DNA of 64,000 bases from an uncultured Oscillospiraceae bacterium (GTDB lineage Bacteria > Bacillota > Clostridia > Oscillospirales > Ruminococcaceae), in NCBI GenBank assembly GCA_934448295.1, contig CAKSEY010000006.1:1-64000 (forward strand), written 5' to 3'. Under the pieces are notes generated by a model, which was not told the origin of the DNA, did no database searches, and saw only the letters and a list, made by a program, of their open reading frames with translations. Numbering within the stretch: the first letter of the stretch is position 1; the number at the start of each line of letters is the position of its first letter. Positions 1 to 8,719 of the stretch are shown here, piece after piece. Both the position numbers and the translations under genes were made by a program.

Positions 1-55
1 TAGTGTTTTCTGTTTCATATCCTTATTATATCACTTTTTTCTTCTTTTTCATAGG

Positions 56-72
56 GGTTTTTAGAGGTTACC
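56..72. repeat. Terminal inverted repeat of a MITE-like element (one end only)
   Basis: The 17-base string GGTTTTTAGAGGTTACC matches, with one difference, the right end of the element at 59003-59161 (GGTTTTTAGAGGTGACC). Only this end is visible and the rest would lie before the window. The 55 bases before it do not resemble the interior of the other copy, so it could belong to a different element carrying the same ends. Confidence 0.5.
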
Positions 73-96
73 ATATATATATATATCGGTCTGTTG

Positions 97-126
97 AAAA
101 AATCCCAGCGAAAGCTGGGATTTTTT
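97..126. terminator. Bidirectional intrinsic terminator
   Basis: A perfect 13-bp stem, AAAAAATCCCAGC pairing with GCTGGGATTTTTT, closes on a GAAA tetraloop. The A-run and T-run on either side let it end transcription from both strands. It insulates the polysaccharide operon from whatever lies upstream. Confidence 0.85.
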
Positions 127-193
127 CAATAAATATGATATAATAGAAAGCTTTATATGGCTTTATTTGTTGCATTTATCAATTACATTTAAG

Positions 194-222
194 TTGACAA
201 ATTATGTTGAATGGTGTATAAT
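194..222 (+). promoter_or_regulatory. Consensus sigma-A promoter of the polysaccharide operon
   Basis: TTGACA (194-199), a 17-base spacer and TATAAT (217-222) match the housekeeping promoter consensus exactly. Transcription should start near 229, leaving an untranslated leader of about 225 nt before rfbF. No other strong promoter was seen before 23457, so this one probably serves the first 23 kb. Confidence 0.85.
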
Positions 223-257
223 TATATTATATAGTTTTGTTTTGCTTATCAATTAAA

Positions 258-378
258 GGCGGTAATCGACGTTTGGGGCTTGAAAAAGCCATTGCTGCAA
301 TGATAACAATTCTATATCGGGGGTCACAGGCATATGTCTTTCGTTTCCTTGTGATTCCATATAGGCAAAACTGCCTTA
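258..378 (+). promoter_or_regulatory. Structured operon leader with ops-like element
   Basis: About 30 nt after the predicted start, GGCGGTA (258-264) matches the core of the ops element that recruits NusG-family antiterminators to long polysaccharide operons. It is followed by a GGCTT-GAAA-AAGCC hairpin (277-290), a longer imperfect hairpin (about 313-363) and AGGCA/TGCCT (363-376). None is followed by a T-run, so these are not simple terminators. No NusG paralogue gene (RfaH or LoaP type) is in the window. Recruitment of one is inference. Confidence 0.45.
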
Positions 379-454
379 TAGCAAAGTAACAATGGCTTAT
401 CAGATGATAATGTTATAATCACAATTGATTATTTAAGAAAGGAACAAAAACAAA

Positions 455-1231
455 ATGAAGGTCGTACTTCTTGCTGGCGGGCTTGGAACAAGAATTTCAG
501 AGGAGAGTATTTTCAAGCCAAAACCTATGATCGAAATAGGCGGTATGCCTATCCTGTGGCATATAATGAAGGAATATTCTTATTACGGATTCAACGAATT
601 TATTATATGTGCCGGATATAAACAGCATATCATCAAAGAATGGTTCGCAGAGTATTTCCTGCATACCTCGGATATAACATTCGATTTCACCAAAGGAAAT
701 GACGTGATCGTACATAATATGCATGCTGAACCGTGGAAAGTCACGGTCGTGGATACCGGCCTTAATACCATGACAGGCGGTCGTATAAAACGCATCCAGC
801 CGTATGTAGGCAATGAAACCTTTATGATGACATATGGTGACGGCGTGTGCGATGTAAACATTGCGGATCTGTTTAAATTCCATCAGTCGCACGGAAAGAT
901 TGCTACGCTTACCGCAGTTATGCTTGAACAGCAGAAGGGCGTCCTGGATATAGGCGGCGATAATGCGGTTCATTCATTTCGGGAAAAGAGCGCTTCCGAT
1001 GGCGCTCCGATCAATGCCGGCTATATGGTGCTCAACCCTGAAATATTCGATTATATTGATGGTGATGATACCGTGTTTGAAAAGAAGCCGCTTGAAGCTC
1101 TTGCAGAGCAGGGAGAACTTATGTCATATATGCATCGTGGATTCTGGCAGTGCATGGATAACAAGCGCGAAATGGATATGCTTGAAAAGCTGCTTGCTAC
1201 CGGACAGGCTCCCTGGAAAAAATGGAATTAA
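455..1231 (+). CDS. rfbF: Glucose-1-phosphate cytidylyltransferase
   Basis: This 258-residue enzyme transfers CMP from CTP to glucose-1-phosphate, giving CDP-glucose, the entry point for CDP-linked dideoxy sugars. The N-terminus carries the nucleotidyltransferase signature LLAGGLGTR followed by KPKPM, and TYGDGVCDVNI provides the metal-binding Asp region. Length matches the family. An AAGAAAGGA ribosome-binding site lies just upstream. It is the first gene of the cluster and rfbG starts 23 bases after its stop, so the pathway order is preserved. Confidence 0.95.
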   Translation: MKVVLLAGGLGTRISEESIFKPKPMIEIGGMPILWHIMKEYSYYGFNEFIICAGYKQHIIKEWFAEYFLHTSDITFDFTKGNDVIVHNMHAEPWKVTVVDTGLNTMTGGRIKRIQPYVGNETFMMTYGDGVCDVNIADLFKFHQSHGKIATLTAVMLEQQKGVLDIGGDNAVHSFREKSASDGAPINAGYMVLNPEIFDYIDGDDTVFEKKPLEALAEQGELMSYMHRGFWQCMDNKREMDMLEKLLATGQAPWKKWN

Positions 1232-1254
1232 TGAACAGCAGAGGAGTAGTACTG

Positions 1255-2319
1255 ATGAATCTTAAAGAATTCTATGAAGGAAAATCGGTGCTGGTAACAG
1301 GACATACAGGATTTAAAGGCTCATGGCTTTGTAAGATCCTTGCAGGCTTTGGGGCTAAAGTGACAGGATATTCACTGACGCCTCCCAGCAGCCCTTCGCT
1401 TTTTGAATTAGCAGATATTGAACGAGATGTTGATTCCGTTATCGGTGATATCCGGGATATTGAAAAGCTGAAAAAAGTGTTTGAGGAAAAACAGCCCGAG
1501 ATTGTTCTTCATCTTGCAGCACAGCCTATTGTCCGTGAAAGCTATAAAAATCCGCTTGAGACCTATGAAATAAATGTTATGGGCACAGCAAATATTCTGG
1601 AGTGCGTTAGGATCAATAGATGTGTCAAATCATTCCTGAATGTGACAACGGATAAGGTATACCTTAACAGAGAATGGGAATGGGGCTACCGCGAAACAGA
1701 CGAACTTGACGGGTATGATCCCTATTCTAACTCCAAATCCTGTTCCGAGCTAGTTACTCACTCATATAAAAACAGCTTTTTTTCAGACGGTGCAGTGGCG
1801 ATCTCAACTGCCCGCGCAGGAAACGTTATCGGCGGCGGCGACTTTGCGGCGGATAGAATAATCCCGGACTGCATAAGAGCTGTACAGAGGCATGATGATA
1901 TAGTTGTAAGAAACCCGTTTTCCACCCGTCCATATCAGCATGTGCTGGAACCGCTTTTTGCATATCTGATGATCGCGGCTAAACAGTATGAGGATATTTC
2001 GTTCGCAGGATATTATAATGTAGGTCCTGACGACAACTGTTGCTATGAAACCGGCAGACTGGTCGACCTGTTCGTTTCCAAGTGGGGCGACGGTGCGAAA
2101 TGGGTTAACAAATACGACGGCGGACCGCATGAGGCAAACTTCCTTAAACTTGATTGCGCAAAGATAAAGACAAGGTTCGGCTGGAAACCTACATGGAATC
2201 TGGAAACTACAATGGAAAAGATCGTTGAGTGGACCCGTCTTTATATAAATGGCGCGTCTGCTGACGAATTAAGAGAATGCATGGACAAGCAGATCCATGA
2301 CTTCGAAGGACACATATAA
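1255..2319 (+). CDS. rfbG: CDP-glucose 4,6-dehydratase
   Basis: An extended SDR enzyme that converts CDP-glucose to CDP-4-keto-6-deoxyglucose using bound NAD. The Rossmann motif TGHTGFKGSW is near the N-terminus. The usual TDK and YxxxK catalytic segments appear as VTTDKVY and PYSNSKS. I place the start at 1255 because GAGGAG (1241-1246) sits at good distance. An in-frame ATG at 1222 would overlap rfbF and add eleven unconserved-looking residues. The product is 354 residues. Confidence 0.95.
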   Translation: MNLKEFYEGKSVLVTGHTGFKGSWLCKILAGFGAKVTGYSLTPPSSPSLFELADIERDVDSVIGDIRDIEKLKKVFEEKQPEIVLHLAAQPIVRESYKNPLETYEINVMGTANILECVRINRCVKSFLNVTTDKVYLNREWEWGYRETDELDGYDPYSNSKSCSELVTHSYKNSFFSDGAVAISTARAGNVIGGGDFAADRIIPDCIRAVQRHDDIVVRNPFSTRPYQHVLEPLFAYLMIAAKQYEDISFAGYYNVGPDDNCCYETGRLVDLFVSKWGDGAKWVNKYDGGPHEANFLKLDCAKIKTRFGWKPTWNLETTMEKIVEWTRLYINGASADELRECMDKQIHDFEGHI

Positions 2320-2343
2320 AGGCTTTGAAAGGAATTTGATAAA

Positions 2344-3690
2344 ATGAGCAACTGGAGCAACGAAAATGAGGCAAGAGAGCAGATAAAAGCTCTTGTGACT
2401 GAATATTATCATGATTTTAAGGAGAATAAGGCGCCGTTCGAAAAAGGAAACCGTATAAGCTATGCGTCAAGGGTATTTGATGAAAAGGAAATGTGCGCGC
2501 TTACTGATGCTATGCTGGATTTCTGGCTTACTACCGGCAGATTCGCTGAAGAATTCGAGAAAGAATTTGCCAAGTGGATAGGCGTTAAGCATGCATATCT
2601 TGTAAACAGCGGATCTTCTGCAAATCTTATAGCTTTCATGGCACTCACCGCGCCTGAGCTGGGTGACAGACAGATTAAAAGAGGCGACGAAGTCATTACC
2701 GTAGCCTGCGGCTTCCCCACTACTGTCACACCTGTACTTCAGTATGGCGCGGTGCCTGTTTTTGTTGATGTGACTGTTCCGCAGTATAATATCAATGTCA
2801 ACGCTCTTGAGGCGGCTCTCAGTGAAAAGACCAAGGCTGTTATGGTGGCTCACACCCTCGGGAATCCCTTTGACCTAAAGGCGGTAAAGGCGTTCTGCGA
2901 CAAGCACGATCTATGGCTGGTTGAGGATAACTGCGATGCTCTTGGTTCACAGTACACTATCGACGGCGAGACCAGATTCACCGGTACATGGGGCGACATA
3001 GGCACTTCCAGCTTTTATCCTCCTCACCACATGACAATGGGCGAGGGAGGCTGCGTCTACACCAACAACAGCAAGCTGTCCAGACTTATCCTTTCTTTCC
3101 GCGACTGGGGAAGAGACTGCATCTGCCCCTCAGGACAGGACAATTTCTGTAAGCACCGTTTCGACGGACAGTTCGGAGAGCTTCCCAAGGGTTATGACCA
3201 TAAGTATGTCTATAGTCACTTTGGATACAATCTTAAGGTTACTGATATGCAGGCTGCGATCGGCTGTGAGCAGCTAAAGAAATTCCCGGCATTCATTGAG
3301 CGCAGACGTCACAACCATGAGCGTCTCCTTAAGGCGCTTGAGTGCGTAAGCGACAAGCTTATTCTTCCTGTTCCGGCCGAGAACAGCCGTCCTTCGTGGT
3401 TTGGTTTCCTTATCTCCGTTAAGCCGGAGTGCGGAAAGACGAGAAACGAAATAACCAGATTCATCGAAAGCCACAATATCCAGACAAGGCTTCTTTTCTC
3501 AGGAAACCTTACAAAGCATCCCTGCTTCGACCAGATCAGAGGTACTGACGCATACAGAGTGTCGGGCTCTCTCAATAATACTGATTTTATCATGAACAAC
3601 ACTTTCTGGGTAGGAGTATATCCCGGAATGACCGATGAAATGATCGATTATATGGCAGAAATAATTGTTGAAGCTGTAAGTAGGGATTGA
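2344..3690 (+). CDS. rfbH: CDP-4-dehydro-6-deoxyglucose 3-dehydrase (E1)
   Basis: A 448-residue enzyme of the aminotransferase fold that removes the C3 hydroxyl of CDP-4-keto-6-deoxyglucose using PMP and an iron-sulfur cluster. The segment FYPPHHMTMGEGG carries histidine where ordinary aminotransferases have the PLP-binding lysine, the hallmark of this dehydrase family. A cysteine cluster (CICPSGQDNFC) fits the [2Fe-2S] ligands. In known systems a separate ferredoxin-type reductase (E3) is needed. No such gene is present in the window. Confidence 0.93.
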   Translation: MSNWSNENEAREQIKALVTEYYHDFKENKAPFEKGNRISYASRVFDEKEMCALTDAMLDFWLTTGRFAEEFEKEFAKWIGVKHAYLVNSGSSANLIAFMALTAPELGDRQIKRGDEVITVACGFPTTVTPVLQYGAVPVFVDVTVPQYNINVNALEAALSEKTKAVMVAHTLGNPFDLKAVKAFCDKHDLWLVEDNCDALGSQYTIDGETRFTGTWGDIGTSSFYPPHHMTMGEGGCVYTNNSKLSRLILSFRDWGRDCICPSGQDNFCKHRFDGQFGELPKGYDHKYVYSHFGYNLKVTDMQAAIGCEQLKKFPAFIERRRHNHERLLKALECVSDKLILPVPAENSRPSWFGFLISVKPECGKTRNEITRFIESHNIQTRLLFSGNLTKHPCFDQIRGTDAYRVSGSLNNTDFIMNNTFWVGVYPGMTDEMIDYMAEIIVEAVSRD

Positions 3691-3706
3691 TGGAGGATAT
3701 ACCGCA

Positions 3707-5326
3707 ATGAACAATATCAAGCTGCTTGACTGCACATTAAGAGACGGTGGATATACAAATGATTGGGAATTCGGTCATAACAACATTACCAGCATATTAG
3801 ACCGCCTTGAGCAGGCAGGAACGGATATAATCGAAATCGGATTTCTTGATGAAAGACGTCCGTTTGATATCAACAGGACGATAATGCCGGATACCGCCTG
3901 CGCGGAAAAGATACTGGGCAAAAAGCCGCGCAATGCAATGCTGGTTGGTATGATCGATTACGGGACCTGTGGAATAGACAAGCTTTGTCCTGCATCTGAA
4001 TCTATTCTTGATGGAATACGAGTTATCTTCAAGAAGCATCTTATGCATGAGGCAATGGAATTCTGCGCACAGGTCAAGGCTTTGGGATATAAGGTGTTCT
4101 CGCAGTTGGTTTCAATCACAAGCTACAACGAGGAGGAGCTGGCAGAGCTGGTTTCACTGGTAAACGAGGTTAAGCCATATGCTGTTTCAATGGTGGATAC
4201 CTATGGCCTGCTGCATCCTGATGATATGCTGCGTTATTACGAACAGCTTGATAATACAGTAGACCCTGAGGTGCAGATCGGATTCCACGCGCACAATAAT
4301 TTCCAGCTTGCATATGCGAACGATATCGCTTTTCTTAACAAGCCTGCAAAGCATGACATCGTCGTTGATGCTACACTTTACGGCATGGGTAAAAGCGCAG
4401 GTAATTCTCAGATCGAACTGGTAGCGATGTATCTTAACAACAGGTTCAATAAGGAGTATAAAATAAATTACTACCTTGAAAGCATAGAAGAAGTCATAAT
4501 GGATTTTTATAAAAAGACTCCATGGGGTTACAAAATGTTCTTCTATCTTTGTGCAAAGAACCGCTGCCACCCTAATTACGTTACAACTTTTCTGAAGAAG
4601 GACGAGCTTTCAGTTTCTGACCTTGACAGGGCGCTTGGAATGATAGAACCTGAGCCTAAAAAGCTGCTCTATGATCAGAAAATTGCAGAAGAAGTATTTG
4701 ACAGCGTTAAGATAAATGATTCTGAAGATTACAGCCGTCTGACAAAGGCGTTAGCGCAAAGAAATATTCTGGTTATTGGCCCTGGTAAGAACGTTCAGCT
4801 CCAGGAGGATAACATAAAGAAATATATCTCAGAGAACGCTCCTGTTATCATTTCTGTGAATTATGTTCCAGAGGCGATCAAGCCTAACTATGTGTTCGTA
4901 ACCAACAGAAAAAGACACAGACAGATGACGGACAGCCTGAATTTGCCGGAAAACCATGGTATAGAATTGATTGCGACATCAAATCTTACTGCCGGGAAAA
5001 TTCCTTTCTCCTATAAACTGGGATTATCTGAACTCCTTGTCTCCGATGATGATAATTTCAGGGACAACTCTTTCCTTATGCTTGTAAAGGTGCTGAGAAA
5101 GTGCGGTATCACACAAATAAACTGCGCAGGCTTTGATGGATATTCCAACAAGGAGGATAATTATGCTGACCCTCAGATGGAGTATTCATTTGTAAAGTCG
5201 AACGCAGAGCATCTTAATAAGAGGATCAGGGCAGAACTCTTTGAAAGATATTCTGACATCAGATTTAATTTCATCACCTATTCAAAATACACTGAGACGG
5301 AGGACTGCTTTGATGCCAAGTTTTGA
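3707..5326 (+). CDS. DRE-TIM aldolase-like protein with extra C-terminal domain
   Basis: Residues 1-300 form a DRE-TIM metallolyase barrel of the HMG-CoA lyase / 4-hydroxy-2-oxovalerate aldolase type. DCTLRDGG sits at residues 8-15, a metal-binding HAHNN near residue 195, and a YGMGKSAGN segment follows. Residues about 330-539 form a separate domain beginning NILVIGPGKN, which looks like a nucleotide- or sugar-binding Rossmann-like fold that I cannot name. Such enzymes cleave or form C-C bonds beside a keto acid. Its place between rfbH and a TPP enzyme suggests it makes or processes a keto-acid or aldehyde donor for a branched sugar. Substrate unknown. Confidence 0.75.
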   Translation: MNNIKLLDCTLRDGGYTNDWEFGHNNITSILDRLEQAGTDIIEIGFLDERRPFDINRTIMPDTACAEKILGKKPRNAMLVGMIDYGTCGIDKLCPASESILDGIRVIFKKHLMHEAMEFCAQVKALGYKVFSQLVSITSYNEEELAELVSLVNEVKPYAVSMVDTYGLLHPDDMLRYYEQLDNTVDPEVQIGFHAHNNFQLAYANDIAFLNKPAKHDIVVDATLYGMGKSAGNSQIELVAMYLNNRFNKEYKINYYLESIEEVIMDFYKKTPWGYKMFFYLCAKNRCHPNYVTTFLKKDELSVSDLDRALGMIEPEPKKLLYDQKIAEEVFDSVKINDSEDYSRLTKALAQRNILVIGPGKNVQLQEDNIKKYISENAPVIISVNYVPEAIKPNYVFVTNRKRHRQMTDSLNLPENHGIELIATSNLTAGKIPFSYKLGLSELLVSDDDNFRDNSFLMLVKVLRKCGITQINCAGFDGYSNKEDNYADPQMEYSFVKSNAEHLNKRIRAELFERYSDIRFNFITYSKYTETEDCFDAKF

Positions 5327-5969
5327 TCTAGCGGTCTTTGATGTGGATGGCACTTTGCTCGATACCACAGAAGGCGTGCTTGCGTCTGTGCAGTATACCA
5401 TAGACCACTTTGGATTTGAATCGCTCAGCAAACAACAGTTGAAAAAGTTTATTGGCCCTCCCATTCAGAATTCGTTTGCTAATGCCTATGGCCTTTCTGG
5501 AGATATTCTTCAGGAGATCGCCGGAGTATTCAGAAATCGGTATAAGGATGTGGATCTGCTTAAAGCCGTACCTTATGATGGAATATATGAGGCAATGGAG
5601 AGGCTTGTAGAACACGGTGTGAAAATAGCTGTCGCGACCTACAAGCGGCAGGATTATGCCGAAAAGATCCTGCGTCATTTCGGATTTGACCGGTTTACCG
5701 AGATCATGTACGGCGCTGATCATGAAAACAAGCTTAAAAAGCGCGATATCATCGAAAAGTGCATCAGGGACTCAGGCATTTCTGACTATTCCTCAGTAGT
5801 TATGATAGGCGATAGCGATAATGATGCTATCGGTGCTCGCGATATAGGTGTTAATTTTATTGCTGCAACTTACGGTTTTGGTTTTGAAAATGCACAGGAA
5901 GCTATGCGCTATCCCAATATAGGGATTGCTTCCTCACCGTTGGAGATCGTAAATTATTTCTTGAGATAA
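5313..5969 (+). CDS. HAD-family phosphatase
   Basis: A 218-residue phosphoglycolate-phosphatase-like hydrolase. FDVDGTLLD (residues 8-16) holds the nucleophile Asp and the acid/base Asp, and MIGDSDNDAIGA supplies the C-terminal metal-binding acidic pair. I chose ATG 5313 because GGAGG (5299-5303) precedes it; a longer frame from 5241 would sit inside the aldolase gene. It overlaps that gene by 14 bases, implying coupled translation. It may dephosphorylate the aldolase substrate or product, which is inference from position. Confidence 0.85.
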   Translation: MPSFDLAVFDVDGTLLDTTEGVLASVQYTIDHFGFESLSKQQLKKFIGPPIQNSFANAYGLSGDILQEIAGVFRNRYKDVDLLKAVPYDGIYEAMERLVEHGVKIAVATYKRQDYAEKILRHFGFDRFTEIMYGADHENKLKKRDIIEKCIRDSGISDYSSVVMIGDSDNDAIGARDIGVNFIAATYGFGFENAQEAMRYPNIGIASSPLEIVNYFLR

Positions 5970-5983
5970 AGGGGTCGTTTTTC

Positions 5984-7792
5984 ATGAAAATGAAGCTTGC
6001 AAAATATATTGCTGAATTCATGGTTAGCAATGGTATAAAAGATGTTTTTACTGTTACAGGCGGTGGCGCGATGCACCTTAATGATGCTTTCGGGCACCAG
6101 GAGGGTCTGCATTCCACTTATAATCACCATGAACAGGCATGCGCCATTGCTGCAGAGGGCTACGCACGGATCAATAATGAGATCGCCCTTGTGTGCGTTA
6201 CCAGTGGTCCCGGCGGCACAAATGCCATAACGGGCGTTCTTGGAGGCTGGCTTGACTCTATTCCGATGTTTATAATCTCCGGTCAGGTGAAGCGTGAAAC
6301 AACACTCTGGAGCACAGATCTTCCACTTAGACAGCTTGGCGATCAGGAATACAATATCATTGATTCCGTTAGGCCGATGACAAAATATGCTGTTATGGTC
6401 ACCGATCCCAGCAGCATAAGATATCATCTTGAAAAGGCATTGTTTCTCGCGAAGAATGGCCGTCCGGGTCCGGTGTGGCTCGATATCCCGCTGGATGTTC
6501 AGGCAGCAGTTATAGAAACAGACGAGTTAAAAGCGTTTAATGCCGCTGAAGCCGACTTGATGCAAAATCCCGTTTATAATCAGGAGCTAACAGCAACCAT
6601 CCTGGAAAAGATAAAGGCTGCGAAACGTCCGGTAATTCTCGCGGGAACTGGTATTCATCTTGCTAATGCGCTTCCGGAATTCCTTCAATGCGTAGAAAAG
6701 CTGAATATTCCTGTTGTCACTGCATGGAATAATCATGATCTTCTTCCTGCAGATCACCCCTGCTTTTGTGGAAAGCCTGGTACAGTAGGCACAAGAGGCG
6801 GCAATTTTGTTGTCCAGAATTGCGACCTGCTGATAACGCTTGGCTGCAGAATGAACATAAGGATCATCAGTTATAATAAGCTGGACTTTGCTAAGAACGC
6901 ATATAAGATCATGGTAGATATCGACGAAAATGAGCTGAAAAAGCCCACGATAAAGATAGATCTGCCTATTCATGCAAATGTAAAGGATGTTCTAAAATCA
7001 ATAAATGAATCCGACTATTTGGCCGACAATGACGCTCACAAAAGATGGCTGGAATGGTGCAGAAAAATAGACGCACGCTACCCTGCCGTGCGCCCCGATT
7101 TTTATTCCGCTTCAGAGTATATGAATCCGTACGCGTTTATGGCGGAAGCGTTCAAAGCATTTGAAGAAGATGAGAAGATCGTATGTGGAAACGGTTCCGC
7201 ATGCGTTATTACATTCCAGGCTGCAAATACTAAAAAGGGTCAGAGACTCTTCACCAATTCCGGCTGTGCCGCTATGGGATATGGATTCCCTGCTGCAGTG
7301 GGAGTATGCGTGCAGCAGAGGGGAAAAAGGGTCGTGTGCATAGATGGTGACGGAAGCTTCCAGATGAATATTCAGGAGCTTCAGACTGTCGTGTATAACA
7401 AACTTAATATGAAGATAATATATCTTAACAATAATGGTTATCATTCCATAAGGCAGACGCAGACTAATTTGTTTAAAGGGGAACCACTGGTCGGTGTATG
7501 TGACGGAAATGGTCTGAGCTTTCCCGATGCCGAAAGGATAGCCAATGCATATGGTATCCCATTTATGCGGATAACAGATATAAATGAAGCCCAGTCTCAG
7601 ATCAGGAAGCTGCTTGATACAGAGGGTCCGGTTTTCTGCGAAGCAGTAGTTGATCCTGCGCAAAATTTTGAACCTAAGCTTTCTTCCAAGGTGCTTGAGG
7701 ATGGAAGGATAGTATCGCCGGAGCTTGATGATATGTTCCCATTCCTTCCCAAGGATGAGTATAATCAGAACAAGGACATAAGCCTTATTTGA
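5984..7792 (+). CDS. Thiamine-diphosphate enzyme, acetolactate-synthase-like (YerE-like role)
   Basis: A 602-residue protein with the three-domain layout of acetolactate synthases. The catalytic glutamate lies in HHEQAC (Glu about residue 50), the central FAD/DHAP-fold domain is about residues 195-340, and the TPP-binding motif is GDGSFQMN with NNNGY (from about 455). In Yersinia, YerE of this family transfers a two-carbon unit from pyruvate to C4 of CDP-4-keto-3,6-dideoxyglucose. The upstream rfbFGH genes would supply the same acceptor, so I infer sugar branching rather than amino-acid synthesis. No small regulatory subunit gene is present. Confidence 0.8.
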   Translation: MKMKLAKYIAEFMVSNGIKDVFTVTGGGAMHLNDAFGHQEGLHSTYNHHEQACAIAAEGYARINNEIALVCVTSGPGGTNAITGVLGGWLDSIPMFIISGQVKRETTLWSTDLPLRQLGDQEYNIIDSVRPMTKYAVMVTDPSSIRYHLEKALFLAKNGRPGPVWLDIPLDVQAAVIETDELKAFNAAEADLMQNPVYNQELTATILEKIKAAKRPVILAGTGIHLANALPEFLQCVEKLNIPVVTAWNNHDLLPADHPCFCGKPGTVGTRGGNFVVQNCDLLITLGCRMNIRIISYNKLDFAKNAYKIMVDIDENELKKPTIKIDLPIHANVKDVLKSINESDYLADNDAHKRWLEWCRKIDARYPAVRPDFYSASEYMNPYAFMAEAFKAFEEDEKIVCGNGSACVITFQAANTKKGQRLFTNSGCAAMGYGFPAAVGVCVQQRGKRVVCIDGDGSFQMNIQELQTVVYNKLNMKIIYLNNNGYHSIRQTQTNLFKGEPLVGVCDGNGLSFPDAERIANAYGIPFMRITDINEAQSQIRKLLDTEGPVFCEAVVDPAQNFEPKLSSKVLEDGRIVSPELDDMFPFLPKDEYNQNKDISLI

Positions 7793-7804
7793 CCGGAGGT
7801 TTTT

Positions 7805-8719
7805 ATGTATACAGCAGTTATAACAGGCCCCACAGGCTCCATAGGTACAGCCCTTTGTGAAAAGCTTATAAAAGAGGGCGTTAAAGTGTATGCCGTATGC
7901 CGTAATGCCTCTGCAAGGGCAAACAGAATACCGGCAGGCGCTCATACAGTGTTCTGCGATCTGGAGGATCTTTCCCAGCTTCCAGAATATATTGACCATG
8001 CCGATGTATTCTATCATTTCGCCTGGGCCAATACAACAGGCGCAGGCCGCAATGATATGTATTCACAGACAGAGAACATAAGATATACTCTCAGCGCAGT
8101 AAAGGCAGCAAAATCCTTAGGCTGTGAGTGCTTTATAGGCGCGGGCAGCCAGGCTGAATATGGCAGGCACAACGTGCCTCTTACGGCTGAAACACCTTGT
8201 TTCCCTGAAAATGGCTACGGAATGGCAAAGCTCTGTGCAGGTCAAATGAGCAGAGTGATGTGTGCGGAGCTGGGTATTCGTCATATTTGGCCGCGTATCC
8301 TTAGTGTATACGGCCCATGCGATGGAGAAAAATCTGTAATATCAATCACGATAAATGCATTGCTTGAAGGTCGTTCTCCTGATCTAACCGATGGAAGTCA
8401 GATGTGGGATTACCTTTTTTCATATGATGCTGCTGAAGCGCTGTATCTTATGTGGAAAAAGGGCAGGAATGGAGCTGTATATCCGCTTGGAAGCGGAGAT
8501 ATCCGGCCGCTGCGCGATTATCTCGTGGAACTTCAGCAGTGCATTAACGGCAGTGTTCCATTGGGGTTTGGAAATATACCTTTCGGAGCTTCTCAGGTCA
8601 TGTATCTGGGTGCTGATATATCAGCGCTAAAAAACGACCTGAACTTTGAACCCTCTTACAGCTTTTCCGAAGGAATAAAGCTGACAGTCGATCATTATAA
8701 AAAACAGGTGAAAAAATGA
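7805..8719 (+). CDS. NAD(P)-dependent sugar epimerase/reductase (SDR)
   Basis: A 304-residue extended SDR protein with GPTGSIG at residues 8-14 and a YGMAK catalytic motif near residue 138. It follows the TPP enzyme by 12 bases, behind a GGAGG ribosome-binding site. In the yersiniose pathway the reductase YerF reduces the side-chain ketone left by YerE, and this protein is the natural candidate for a similar last step. It could equally be a 4-epimerase. The stop overlaps the next gene by four bases. Confidence 0.8.
   Translation: MYTAVITGPTGSIGTALCEKLIKEGVKVYAVCRNASARANRIPAGAHTVFCDLEDLSQLPEYIDHADVFYHFAWANTTGAGRNDMYSQTENIRYTLSAVKAAKSLGCECFIGAGSQAEYGRHNVPLTAETPCFPENGYGMAKLCAGQMSRVMCAELGIRHIWPRILSVYGPCDGEKSVISITINALLEGRSPDLTDGSQMWDYLFSYDAAEALYLMWKKGRNGAVYPLGSGDIRPLRDYLVELQQCINGSVPLGFGNIPFGASQVMYLGADISALKNDLNFEPSYSFSEGIKLTVDHYKKQVKK

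Noticed and set aside
5984..7792. Reading the TPP enzyme as acetolactate synthase (ilvB) for valine synthesis
   Set aside because: No ilvN, ilvC or leu genes are nearby, and the sugar-nucleotide context favours a carbohydrate role.
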